Positions 1 through 8,266 of a stretch of DNA of 64,000 nucleotides are shown here, piece by piece (position 1 is the first letter of the stretch; each line of letters starts with the position of its first letter). The stretch is from Micavibrio_A sp964539025 (lineage in GTDB: Bacteria > Pseudomonadota > Alphaproteobacteria > Micavibrionales > Micavibrionaceae): assembly GCA_964539025.1 (NCBI GenBank), contig CAZIFA010000001.1, positions 310,001 through 374,000 on the forward strand, in the 5' to 3' direction. The position numbers and the translations under genes were made by a program. The notes under the pieces were generated by a model. That model was not told the origin of the DNA, ran no database searches, and saw only the letters and a program-made list of their open reading frames with translations.

Positions 1-934
1 CGTGGTTGGCAAAGGCGTTGTAGAGATTGCCGAGTTGTGCGGCGGGCAGGGGTGTTACACCCGTGATATCGGCGACCAGATGCGCGGTCGCACGCACGAA
101 CGGGTCCTCGCTGGTGAATATCGCGCCGCCCAAGATCGTTTCTTTTTCCATGTTCCGCCATGCCATGTCCTGCGCGGGTTCGGAAAAACCCCACCACTGG
201 CGGATGCTCTTATCATCGAACGTACGGCCTATTTCCTGCGCCATCTGGCGGGCGTAGGTCATGTATTTGTTACGCGGCGGCTTGAGTGCAAGCAATTCCT
301 CATACGCGTATTTTGCCGATTCCATGGCGATGACGTAAGGATAATCTTCGGCGCGCCTTGCATAGACCGGCAGGATGGAATCCATTGCGCGCTGTGATGC
401 CAGAACGTCCAGCGCGTCTTCCTCGCCTTGCAGGCTGCTCATCACGCCGGAAAAAACATCGGATTGAAGATTGAGGCGCGCCATGTTCATCGGGGATCGT
501 TTTGGAATCATCGGGCCCGATCTGAACTTCGCGGCATATTCGGGACGCTGGCGAATTTCGATCAGGTCGATGGCGTGCCAGACCAGGTGATAAACCGCGC
601 GGCGCATATCTTTGGGGCTGTCGAATTCGTCGGTGTTGACGTTGAACAGGGCGAGGATGGAATCGCTCGAACTTAAGCCCAGCCACTTCACTTGGTGATG
701 GATGGCCATGCCGAGGAAGCTGGACAATTCCCGGCTGTTGTTTTTTTCGAGGATGCCTTGCGCGATTTTCCCGGCGCTGTGTTTGGCCAGCTCGTGTTCG
801 CTGGTCGTCACGACTTCGTGGAAACGGCCCCCTTCGTGCGGGATGAACATGAGTTGCAGGTTCGGGTAAAGTTCCCGAACCTGATGGATCGCCAGGTTGC
901 AGATATCCTGCAATATGCCGAGTTTAATACCCAT
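1..934 (-). CDS. Unrecognised protein, C-terminus outside window
   Basis: An open frame of 311 codons runs leftward off the window edge, so the stop is not seen. The ATG at 934 follows an AAAGG five bases upstream; an in-frame TTG lies 18 bases further up. The visible part is soluble, helix-rich and charged, with no signal peptide or membrane segment, and has several Trp/His-rich stretches such as the start of WHAIDLIE and QWWGFSEPAQ. I do not recognise the family. It is divergent from fabI, with about 160 bp between starts. The coding call rests on frame length and the ribosome-binding site. Confidence 0.7.
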   Translation of the reverse strand, partial: MGIKLGILQDICNLAIHQVRELYPNLQLMFIPHEGGRFHEVVTTSEHELAKHSAGKIAQGILEKNNSRELSSFLGMAIHHQVKWLGLSSSDSILALFNVNTDEFDSPKDMRRAVYHLVWHAIDLIEIRQRPEYAAKFRSGPMIPKRSPMNMARLNLQSDVFSGVMSSLQGEEDALDVLASQRAMDSILPVYARRAEDYPYVIAMESAKYAYEELLALKPPRNKYMTYARQMAQEIGRTFDDKSIRQWWGFSEPAQDMAWRNMEKETILGGAIFTSEDPFVRATAHLVADITGVTPLPAAQLGNLYNAFANH

Positions 935-1092
935 AACGCCTTTACGCGCCCCCAATTCTACAGCTAAAATTTTAGGGGATTTAGGTTAATAAACCCTCAA
1001 TAAACCCGGCGGTTTTGAGGGATTCCGCCGTTTGCTCTGGACGGACAGGCGGAAATGTGTAGGATGCGAAACCACGCATACAAGAGGAAAAA

Positions 1093-1950
1093 ATGACGGA
1101 AAGCGCGAAAAACTGGCTGGCGGGGAAAAAAGGCGTGATTATGGGGGTCGCGAACGACCGTTCCATCGCCTGGGGTATTTCCAAGGCCGCACATGAGGCA
1201 GGTGCGCAGCTAGCATTCACCTATCAGGGCGAGGCGCTGGAAAAACGTGTCAAACCGCTGGCCGAAAGCATCGGTTCGGACATCGTCCTGCCCTGTGATG
1301 TCACCAATATGGATTCCGTGGCTCAGGCCTTTGAAACGATTGGTAAAAAATGGGGCCAGATCGACTTCGTCGTCCACGCTATCGCCTTTTCGGACAAAAA
1401 CGAACTGGACGGGCTGTATCTGGATACGACCCGTGAGAATTTCCTCAAAACCATGGATATCTCGGTTTTCTCCTTCACCGCCGTAGCACAAAAAGCTGCG
1501 CCGCTGATGAAAGAAGGCGGCAGCCTTTTGACTCTCACATATTACGGTGCGGAACGCGTGATGCCGCATTACAACGTCATGGGCGTCGCCAAGGCTGCGC
1601 TTGAGGCATCGGTGCGCTACCTCGCCAACGACCTTGGCCCGCGCAATATCCGCGTCAATGCGATTTCCGCTGGGCCTATCAAAACGCTGGCCGCGTCTGG
1701 CATCGGTGATTTCCGCTATATCCTGAAATGGAACGAACTCAATTCTCCGCTCCGCCGCAACGTCACGATCGATGATGTTGGTCGTTCGGGATTGTTCTTG
1801 TTATCCGATCTCGGCTCGGGCGTGACGGGCGAAGTGCTGCATGTCGATTCCGGTTACCACACGGTCGGTATGTGTAACGTCGATTCCGCCGGCGAAACCG
1901 CCGAACTCCTGCGCTCGATTGCGCCCAAGGATACGGACAAGGCTGCGTGA
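1093..1950 (+). CDS. fabI: Enoyl-[acyl-carrier-protein] reductase, NADH type
   Basis: FabI catalyses the last reduction of each fatty-acid elongation cycle, turning trans-2-enoyl-ACP into acyl-ACP with NADH in the cytoplasm. The 285-residue protein shows the family's cofactor start GVANDRSIAWGI, the Asp-Val pair of CDVTN and the catalytic Tyr-x6-Lys arrangement in YNVMGVAK, followed by ISAGPIKTLAASGI, the loop closing over substrate and triclosan. The ATG at 1093 follows AGAGGAAAAA. The aroC ATG lies four bases after the stop, so the two are probably cotranscribed. Confidence 0.97.
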   Translation: MTESAKNWLAGKKGVIMGVANDRSIAWGISKAAHEAGAQLAFTYQGEALEKRVKPLAESIGSDIVLPCDVTNMDSVAQAFETIGKKWGQIDFVVHAIAFSDKNELDGLYLDTTRENFLKTMDISVFSFTAVAQKAAPLMKEGGSLLTLTYYGAERVMPHYNVMGVAKAALEASVRYLANDLGPRNIRVNAISAGPIKTLAASGIGDFRYILKWNELNSPLRRNVTIDDVGRSGLFLLSDLGSGVTGEVLHVDSGYHTVGMCNVDSAGETAELLRSIAPKDTDKAA

Positions 1951-1954
1951 GGCC

Positions 1955-3037
1955 ATGTCAGGAAACCGTTTCGGAACACTCTTTCAATATCAATCCTTCG
2001 GCGAAAGTCATGGCCCTGCCATCGGCTGCGTTGTCGATGGCGTGCCGCCACGCATTGATCTGACCGAAGCCGAGATCCAGAAATATCTCGACCGCCGCAA
2101 ACCGGGGCAGAGCAAATTCACCACGCAACGTCAGGAAGCCGACGAAGTCAAAATCCTGTCCGGCGTGTTCGAAGGCAAAACGACGGGAACGCCCATCGGT
2201 CTTCTGATCGAAAACACCGATGCGCGCTCAAAAGATTACGGCGACATCGCACAAAAATTCCGCCCCGGCCATGCCGATTACACCTATGACGCCAAATACG
2301 GCATCCGTGATTATCGCGGCGGCGGTAGATCATCCGCCCGTGAAACCGCGATGCGCGTTGCCGCCGGCGCGATTGCCCGTAAAATTCTCACCCACGCGCT
2401 CGGCGATAAAGTCACCATTCGCGGTGCGGTCGTGCAGATCGGTCCTCACAAAATCAATCGCGACAATTGGGACTGGGCGCAAGTCGATCAAAATCCACTC
2501 TGGGTGCCGGACGCGAAATCCGTTCCGATGCTCGAAGAATTTCTTGATGGCAAACGCAAAGACGGATCAAGCGCAGGTGCCATCATCGAAGTCGTCGCGA
2601 GCGGAATTCCCGCCGGTCTCGGCGCGCCTGTCTACGACAAACTCGATGCCGACATCGCCAAGGCGATGATGTCGATTAACGCGACTAAAGCCGTCGAAAT
2701 CGGCGCTGGTTTCGATGCTGCCGAACTTGGCGGTGAACAAAACGCCGATCAAATTCGTATGAAAGACGGCACACCGTTTTTCCTTTCGAACAACGCGGGC
2801 GGAATCTTGGGCGGTATCTCGTCCGGGCAGGATATCGTTTGTCGCATAGCCTTCAAACCGACCAGCTCGATTTTAACGCCCGTAAACACCATCGACAAAT
2901 CCGGCAATGAAACCGAAATACTCACCAAAGGCCGTCACGATCCCTGCGTCGGCCTTCGCGGCACACCTGTCTGCGAGGCCATGATGGCCTGTGTCTTGGC
3001 CGATCATTGGCTGCGGCACAAGGCGCAGAATCTATAA
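1955..3037 (+). CDS. aroC: Chorismate synthase
   Basis: AroC converts 5-enolpyruvylshikimate-3-phosphate to chorismate, the last shared step of aromatic biosynthesis, using reduced FMN as catalyst. The 360-residue product has the family signatures GESHGPAIG near the N-terminus, the Arg-rich GGGRSSARET flavin and phosphate region, and the C-terminal FKPTSSI motif. The frame is open further upstream into fabI, but the ATG at 1955 gives the canonical N-terminus MSGNRFG and has a GAGG just ahead of it that overlaps the fabI stop, fitting translational coupling. Confidence 0.97.
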   Translation: MSGNRFGTLFQYQSFGESHGPAIGCVVDGVPPRIDLTEAEIQKYLDRRKPGQSKFTTQRQEADEVKILSGVFEGKTTGTPIGLLIENTDARSKDYGDIAQKFRPGHADYTYDAKYGIRDYRGGGRSSARETAMRVAAGAIARKILTHALGDKVTIRGAVVQIGPHKINRDNWDWAQVDQNPLWVPDAKSVPMLEEFLDGKRKDGSSAGAIIEVVASGIPAGLGAPVYDKLDADIAKAMMSINATKAVEIGAGFDAAELGGEQNADQIRMKDGTPFFLSNNAGGILGGISSGQDIVCRIAFKPTSSILTPVNTIDKSGNETEILTKGRHDPCVGLRGTPVCEAMMACVLADHWLRHKAQNL

Positions 3038-3100
3038 GAACAGTATTCTCTTGCTGTCCCGGCAGGACTAGAATTACCGGGCATTTAAAGGAAAATCCCG

Positions 3101-4966
3101 ATGATCAAACGCCGCATGTCTTCGTTCTTTTACCACGCCCCCAGACAGGACGCCGCAAACACGCCGCCTAGGCATTCTTCGGGTGTGCTTGGCTTTGCGG
3201 GCCGGGCGCTGAAAAAATTCTGCTTCTTTGTCGGCGCGCTGGTCGTGTTCTCGATTTTTATGGGGCTTTTGTCCGCGGCGTTCTTTTCACGCGGTAGCGG
3301 CTCTCTGCCCGATGACATGATCCTCGTCCTCAATGTCACCGATCCGATAGGTGAAACGGAACATGCGCGATCTTTCGCCGATCCGTTCGCTGCCGCAGGA
3401 ATTACCATTGGCGACCTCATCGAAACGCTGGACAAGGCGCGAAAGGATGACCGCGTGCGCGGTCTACTGGTCAGCCTCGACAATGCGGGGATGGAACTTG
3501 CACATATTCAAGAATTGCGCGATGCGGTAAAACGCTTCCGCGCCTCAGGAAAATTCGCGCATATATACACCGCGTCCTTCGCCGATCTGGGCAGCGGTAT
3601 CGGCGCGTATTATCTGGCATCCGCCTTTGATGAAATCTGGATGCAGCCTGTGGGTTTTGTCAGTATCACGGGATTGTCGCTGGAAATGCCGTTTGCGCGC
3701 GATGTACTGGACAAGGTCGGGGCCAATCCGGAATTTTTACACCGCGAAGAATATAAGTCCGCGATGGAAAATATGACAAGCAATCATATGAGCGCACCGA
3801 ACCGTGAGGCGATGCAATCAGTCCTCGATGATTTTTCGACGAAAATATTTACCGATATCGCAAAGGACCGGGGTTTAACGCGCGCGGCGTTGCAGACCCA
3901 GCTTGATAAGGGTTTGATCACGGGCGAAACCGCGCTGAAATCCGGTCTGATCACCAATCTCGATTACGGCGATGTTCTGATCCGCGATGTGCGCACGAAA
4001 ATCAACGGTGAAAAGGGACTGGAAAAGCCGCCGCTGGTCGCAGTCGAAGACTATTATATGGCGACTGCGGATCATGAAAGAAAACGTGGCGGTAATGTCG
4101 CCCTCGTGCGTATTGCAGGCGAAATCGTCCCCGGCAGCGATCCGGAGCCCGGCTACGCGACGGGCGATTATATCGCCAATGCCATCATGGATGCCGCCGA
4201 TGATGAAGCGATCAAAGTCATCGTCATGCGCGTCGATTCTCCGGGCGGTTCGCCATCCGCCTCGGAAACTATTCGCCGTTCCATCGTCTATGCAAAAGAA
4301 AAGGGCAAAAAAATTCTAGTGTCCATGGGACCCGTGGCTGCGTCGGGCGGTTACTGGATCGTCGTCGATGCCGATAAAATTTTTGCCATGCCTTCGACCC
4401 TGACAGGCTCAATCGGCGTTATCATGGGCAAATTCGATATCAGCGGCGTGTGGAAAAAGATCGGTGTTAATTGGGACGCACTAACATGGGGACAGAATGC
4501 TCGCATGTGGTCGGCGAACAAACCACTGAGTAAGAGTGAATTGGAAGTCTTGAACATCGCTATCGACGATACCTATGCTTCTTTTATCGGACGTGTTGCG
4601 GAGGGGCGTAAAATGACGAAAGAAGAAGTCCGTGCTGTCGCCAAAGGACGTCCGTGGACGGGCACGCAGGCGAAAAAGAACGGGCTGATCGATGAAATAG
4701 GCGGGCTTGATGTTGCGCTCGATTATGCCGCGAAGCTTGTCGGCGCACCTTCGCGCGAGGCGCTGAAAATCCGTGAAATTCCCGAACCGCTAACACCGCT
4801 CGAACAACTTGCGCATATGTTGAACCAGCAGGTGCTGCTTGGCCAGTATCCGGGTGAAGGATCTGCAATGATGAAAGCTATCGCGCCTTTGCTCCGGCAG
4901 CAAGATGTGATGGAACGCATTGGCCCTGTGCAGGCCTATGATATGTCGCTGCCAAGGGTGCGTTGA
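3101..4966 (+). CDS. sppA: Signal peptide peptidase SppA, 67K type
   Basis: A membrane-anchored S49 serine protease that degrades cleaved signal peptides on the periplasmic face. At 621 residues it matches the long, two-domain SppA form. One membrane segment spans about residues 38-62. The N-terminal S49 domain carries the expected general-base Lys (Lys219 in EYKSAMENM), and the C-terminal domain carries the nucleophile Ser415 in PVAASGGYW, the same split dyad as E. coli Lys209/Ser409. AAAGGAAAATCCCG precedes the ATG. The gene abuts the convergent HAD gene with no gap between stops. Confidence 0.95.
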   Translation: MIKRRMSSFFYHAPRQDAANTPPRHSSGVLGFAGRALKKFCFFVGALVVFSIFMGLLSAAFFSRGSGSLPDDMILVLNVTDPIGETEHARSFADPFAAAGITIGDLIETLDKARKDDRVRGLLVSLDNAGMELAHIQELRDAVKRFRASGKFAHIYTASFADLGSGIGAYYLASAFDEIWMQPVGFVSITGLSLEMPFARDVLDKVGANPEFLHREEYKSAMENMTSNHMSAPNREAMQSVLDDFSTKIFTDIAKDRGLTRAALQTQLDKGLITGETALKSGLITNLDYGDVLIRDVRTKINGEKGLEKPPLVAVEDYYMATADHERKRGGNVALVRIAGEIVPGSDPEPGYATGDYIANAIMDAADDEAIKVIVMRVDSPGGSPSASETIRRSIVYAKEKGKKILVSMGPVAASGGYWIVVDADKIFAMPSTLTGSIGVIMGKFDISGVWKKIGVNWDALTWGQNARMWSANKPLSKSELEVLNIAIDDTYASFIGRVAEGRKMTKEEVRAVAKGRPWTGTQAKKNGLIDEIGGLDVALDYAAKLVGAPSREALKIREIPEPLTPLEQLAHMLNQQVLLGQYPGEGSAMMKAIAPLLRQQDVMERIGPVQAYDMSLPRVR

Positions 4967-5671
4967 TTATTCCCACGCGCTGGATAAAGCGATATCGCTC
5001 TTGATTACGGGGTAAATGCGCCCGGCGAAATCCGTGTAATTCATGATGATCTGCTCGGGGCTTTGCCCTTTTTCGAGAATGGCGACGGAGGCTTTAAGCC
5101 CGTAAGCGAACGGAATGACTTTTGCGGGCAGGATATCATTGGCCGCGAGCGCCGCGATAACATCCTTGTGCCGATCGCCGATATACCAGATCACATCGTC
5201 CACCGTAACGGGTTCCTTGAGATCGCGTAGGGCGCGGAGGATCGGATCGGGATGCGGTTTTGATCGCTGAATATCCTCACGGAAAATCTGCGCGCTGAAG
5301 AACTCAGACAAATTGAATTTCATCAGGATATCATGACCGTACCCCTTGCCGAGCCCGTTGCTGACGATGCCGATCGGGATTTTTTCATCGCGCAATAGGT
5401 TGAGCACCGCATAAATACCGGGGCAGGGCTGTACAATCTGGTCCACCTCCTTGCGACGGAATTTATGCAACGCACGGTGGACGAGCAGGCGCGGTTTTTT
5501 GATCTGGTCGACGCTGAAATCCGGGTGGGGCTTTTTCTTGTAAAACCATGATGCAATTTTGAATCCGGCATCGTCTAAAAATTCGAGCACGCCGAGCATG
5601 CGCGGATTGATGTGACGGACCGTGGTGCCGTCCATGTCGAAAAGAACGATGGTCGGTTTTTCAAGTTTCAT
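4967..5671 (-). CDS. HAD-superfamily hydrolase (phosphatase-like)
   Basis: A 234-residue haloacid dehalogenase-type hydrolase. Motif I is LFDMDGTTV near residue 10 (nucleophile Asp and acid/base Asp), motif II the Ser in VSNGLGKG, motif III the Lys in RSKPHPDP, and motif IV the acidic GDRHKDV. The spacing suits a small helical cap domain, as in phosphoglycolate-type phosphatases; the substrate is not evident. It starts 11 bp after the dxs stop on the same strand with no clear ribosome-binding site, so it is probably the last gene of that operon. Confidence 0.85.
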   Translation of the reverse strand: MKLEKPTIVLFDMDGTTVRHINPRMLGVLEFLDDAGFKIASWFYKKKPHPDFSVDQIKKPRLLVHRALHKFRRKEVDQIVQPCPGIYAVLNLLRDEKIPIGIVSNGLGKGYGHDILMKFNLSEFFSAQIFREDIQRSKPHPDPILRALRDLKEPVTVDDVIWYIGDRHKDVIAALAANDILPAKVIPFAYGLKASVAILEKGQSPEQIIMNYTDFAGRIYPVIKSDIALSSAWE

Positions 5672-5682
5672 ATGGGTTTATG

Positions 5683-7632
5683 CTAGGCGGTCAGGGCCGT
5701 TTTTACAATATGCTTTGCCGTCAATCCGGCGGTTTCATACTGTTTTTCGGGCGAATCGTGGTCCTGAAACACATCGGGCAGGTGCATGGTGCGGACTTTC
5801 AGCGTGCCGCCATCCAGCAACCCTTCTCTGGCGAGGAATTGTAGAACGAACGCGCCGAACCCGCCCGCCGATCCTTCTTCAAGGATGATCAATTTTTCAT
5901 GGTTTTTGGCCAAGGAACGAATCAATGCTTCGTCGAGAGGCTTGGCAAAACGTGCATCCGCCACCGTGACAGAGATATTCTTGGTTGCCAGCATGTCTGC
6001 AGCCATCAGCGATTCATTGAGGCGTGTGCCATAGCTGAGCAGGGCAATCTGGCTGCCTTCACGTACTATACGGCCTTTGCCGATCTCTAATATCTTGCCT
6101 TCTTCCGGCATATCGACGCCCACGCCTTCGCCGCGTGGATAACGGAATGCAATCGGCCCTTCATCATATGCGGCGGCGGTTGCCACCATATGCATAAGTT
6201 CCGCTTCATCCGAAGGAGCCATCAAAACAAAATTTGGTAAGCATCCTAAATACGCCACATCGAACGATCCGGCATGCGTTGCGCCGTCCGCGCCGACAAG
6301 ACCTGCGCGGTCCATCGCGAAACGCACGGGAAGGTTTTGAATCGCAACGTCATGCACGACCTGGTCATACGCGCGTTGCAGGAACGTCGAATAAATAGTC
6401 GTAAACGGTTTGTATCCTTCACACGCCAATCCGGCGGCAAACGTCACCGCATGCTGTTCCGCAATTCCTACATCGAACATCCGCTCCGGAAATTCATACC
6501 CGAACAAATCGAGTCCCGTGCCCGATGGCATCGCGGCGGTGATGGCGACGATCTTCTCGTCTTTGCGCGCTTCTTTGATCAACGATTGTGCATAAACTTT
6601 GGTGTAGGATGGCGCATTGGATTTTGCTTTGTACTGATCGCCTGTCACGACATCGAATTTGCTTACGCCGTGCATCTTGTCCGATGAACTCTCGGCGGGC
6701 GCGTAGCCTTTGCCCTTTTTCGTGATTGCATGGATCAGGACGGGGCCTTCATGACGCGTATCGCGCATGTTTTTCAGGATGGAGACGAGCTGCTCGAGGT
6801 TATGCCCGTCGACAGGGCCGATATAGTAAAACCCCATCTCTTCGAACATCGTGCCACCGCCAAGCGCCGCGCGCGCTGTCTCTTCGGCGCGTTTGGCCGC
6901 GTTTTTGATCGGCGTGGGCAGCATGTTCGCGACGCGTTTGGCGACATCGCGTGCGCCCATATAAGGCTTGGACGAAACCAATCCGGTTAGGTATTTGCTC
7001 ATCGCGCCCACGGGCGGCGCAATCGACATATTATTGTCGTTCAGGATAACGATCATCCGGCTTTTCAATGCGCCCGCATTGTTCATCGCCTCATACGCCA
7101 TGCCCGCCGACATCGATCCATCGCCGATCACCGCGATCACGTGATTGTCGCGGCCATCGAGGTCACGCGCCACGGCCATGCCAAGCCCTGCGGAAATCGA
7201 TGTCGAAGAATGTGCCGCGCCGAACGGGTCGTATTCGCTCTCGGACCGTTTGGTGAATCCGGACAACCCGCCGCCCATGCGTAATGTGCGGATGCGGTTG
7301 CGGCGGCCTGTCAAAATTTTATGCGGATACGCTTGATGCCCGACATCCCAAATTAAACGATCATCCGGTGTATTGAACACCGCGTGAATAGCGACCGTCA
7401 ATTCGACAACACCGAGGCCCGCGCCCAGATGCCCGCCCGTGACGGACACTGCGTCGATCGTCTCTGCGCGCAGTTCGTCTGTGACCTGTTGCAATTCTTC
7501 CATCGACAGCCCACGCAGATCGGCGGGGTCCGCGATCCGGTCGAGAAGGGGGTACTTCCCTCTCCCAACAATGTCATCCTCCGGCTTGACCGGAGGATCC
7601 ATGGCTAGGCGCGGTTTTGAAGAATTCGTCAT
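5683..7632 (-). CDS. dxs: 1-deoxy-D-xylulose-5-phosphate synthase with repeat-derived N-terminus
   Basis: Dxs condenses pyruvate and glyceraldehyde-3-phosphate using thiamine diphosphate, the first step of the MEP isoprenoid pathway. Seen: GGHLGAGLG, DVGHQAYPHK, the ThDP motif beginning GDGSMSAGMA with NDNNMS, and the catalytic Glu in VGIAEQHAV; length 649, slightly above the usual 620-640. The ATG at 7632 has GGAAAG five bases ahead. Residues 1-25 are unusual: they are read from the 3' end of the GIY-YIG gene and the adjoining hairpin repeat (MDPPVKPEDD), and normal Dxs homology begins at PLLDRI. No ATG, GTG or TTG lies between the repeat and that point. Confidence 0.95.
   Translation of the reverse strand: MTNSSKPRLAMDPPVKPEDDIVGRGKYPLLDRIADPADLRGLSMEELQQVTDELRAETIDAVSVTGGHLGAGLGVVELTVAIHAVFNTPDDRLIWDVGHQAYPHKILTGRRNRIRTLRMGGGLSGFTKRSESEYDPFGAAHSSTSISAGLGMAVARDLDGRDNHVIAVIGDGSMSAGMAYEAMNNAGALKSRMIVILNDNNMSIAPPVGAMSKYLTGLVSSKPYMGARDVAKRVANMLPTPIKNAAKRAEETARAALGGGTMFEEMGFYYIGPVDGHNLEQLVSILKNMRDTRHEGPVLIHAITKKGKGYAPAESSSDKMHGVSKFDVVTGDQYKAKSNAPSYTKVYAQSLIKEARKDEKIVAITAAMPSGTGLDLFGYEFPERMFDVGIAEQHAVTFAAGLACEGYKPFTTIYSTFLQRAYDQVVHDVAIQNLPVRFAMDRAGLVGADGATHAGSFDVAYLGCLPNFVLMAPSDEAELMHMVATAAAYDEGPIAFRYPRGEGVGVDMPEEGKILEIGKGRIVREGSQIALLSYGTRLNESLMAADMLATKNISVTVADARFAKPLDEALIRSLAKNHEKLIILEEGSAGGFGAFVLQFLAREGLLDGGTLKVRTMHLPDVFQDHDSPEKQYETAGLTAKHIVKTALTA
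7572..7602 (+). repeat. 31-bp hairpin repeat, left copy of the GIY-YIG pair
   Basis: TGTCAT, then nine-base arms around CTTGA, then CCAT. It is the exact reverse complement of 7913-7943. It is translated in two frames on the minus strand: as the tail of the GIY-YIG protein (the TGA stop lies in the repeat) and as MDPPVKPEDD within Dxs. Confidence 0.9.
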
Positions 7633-7903
7633 AAAGGTCTTTCCACGCGGGATTATTCTTTTCTATCAGTTCGATCTTCCACTGGCGATTCCAGTGCTTT
7701 AAACGCTTCTCTCTTTTAATAGCATTTTCAGGATCGTCAAATATTTCATAATGCACAAGTCGGTTAACGGCGTATTTTTCGGCAAAACCACCAGTTTCTG
7801 CCACTTTATGCTCCCATAACCGGCGGTCCAAATCGGACGTTACCCCGACATAAAGGGTGCCGTTGAAGCCGTTGGCCAGAATGTAAACAAAGTAGTTTTT
7901 CAT
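7574..7903 (-). CDS. Small GIY-YIG (URI-type) nuclease-domain protein
   Basis: A 109-residue single-domain protein of the GIY-YIG endonuclease superfamily, a fold that cleaves DNA with one metal ion. The family residues are all visible: Tyr in FVYILAN, Tyr in TLYVGVT, the Arg of SDLDRRLWEH, and the Glu of NAIKREKRLKHW, followed by the usual LIEKNNPAWKDLYDEF ending. The last 10 residues or so come from the flanking repeat, and its 3' end overlaps dxs by 59 bp in another frame. It interrupts the usual ispA-to-dxs neighbourhood. Its cellular role is unknown; its position between inverted hairpins suggests a link to spread of the repeat. Confidence 0.85.
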   Translation of the reverse strand: MKNYFVYILANGFNGTLYVGVTSDLDRRLWEHKVAETGGFAEKYAVNRLVHYEIFDDPENAIKREKRLKHWNRQWKIELIEKNNPAWKDLYDEFFKTAPSHGSSGQAGG

Positions 7904-7912
7904 GGCATTTTT

Positions 7913-7943
7913 ATGGATCCTCCGGTCAAGCCGGAGGATGACA
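7913..7943 (-). repeat. 31-bp hairpin repeat, right copy of the GIY-YIG pair
   Basis: Exact inverted copy of 7572-7602, lying 9 bp upstream of the GIY-YIG start codon. Its CCAT end faces the gene and its TGTCAT end faces outward. Confidence 0.9.
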
Positions 7944-7954
7944 ATGAAGAATAA

Positions 7955-8266
7955 TCACTTCTTCGGAAAGCAATGCGCGAACGCATCCGGCACTTTGCAA
8001 GGGATTACCTCGATTTTGTCCCAGACTTTCCCCGCGACGTAAGGCTCGCGCTTTAACCATTCGTCGAGCGCGGCGCGGTCCGGGAAATCCATGACCATGG
8101 CCGACCCGTACATTTTCCCTGCATCGTTGAGCATAGCAACGCCGATCAACTGTTCACCCTTGGCCACGGCATCCGCGCAGCCCTTGAGATGCGCTTCGCG
8201 GTTTGCCATGCGGCGATCAAGCGCTCCTTCGTCGGTTCCATCGGTGCCGATGACAAGGAATTGCAT
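7955..8266 (-). CDS. YciI-like protein
   Basis: A 103-residue protein of the YciI/YCII dimeric ferredoxin-fold family. Visible marks are the early FLVIGTDG strand, the RMANREAHL segment with a conserved-looking His, the GSAMVMDFPDRAALDEWL block and the closing strand ending in HCFPKK. Members have been linked to dehalogenase or dehydrochlorinase-like chemistry, but the substrate is usually unknown and cannot be told here. Its ATG overlaps the ispA stop by one base (TAATG), so the genes are translationally coupled. Confidence 0.85.
   Translation of the reverse strand: MQFLVIGTDGTDEGALDRRMANREAHLKGCADAVAKGEQLIGVAMLNDAGKMYGSAMVMDFPDRAALDEWLKREPYVAGKVWDKIEVIPCKVPDAFAHCFPKK

Larger units (their letters stand above)
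7572..7943. mobile_element. Candidate GIY-YIG element bounded by inverted hairpin repeats
   Basis: A 372-bp segment starts and ends with perfect inverted copies of a 31-bp sequence (7572-7602 and 7913-7943), each beginning TGTCAT at its outer end and finishing ATCCAT at its inner end. Each copy folds on itself: nine-base arms ATCCTCCGG and CCGGAGGAT around a CTTGA loop. The only gene inside is the GIY-YIG reading frame. Gene-free pairs of the same hairpin occur at 9766, 28030 and 48128. That the segment is or was mobile is inference; no target-site duplication was identified. Confidence 0.55.
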
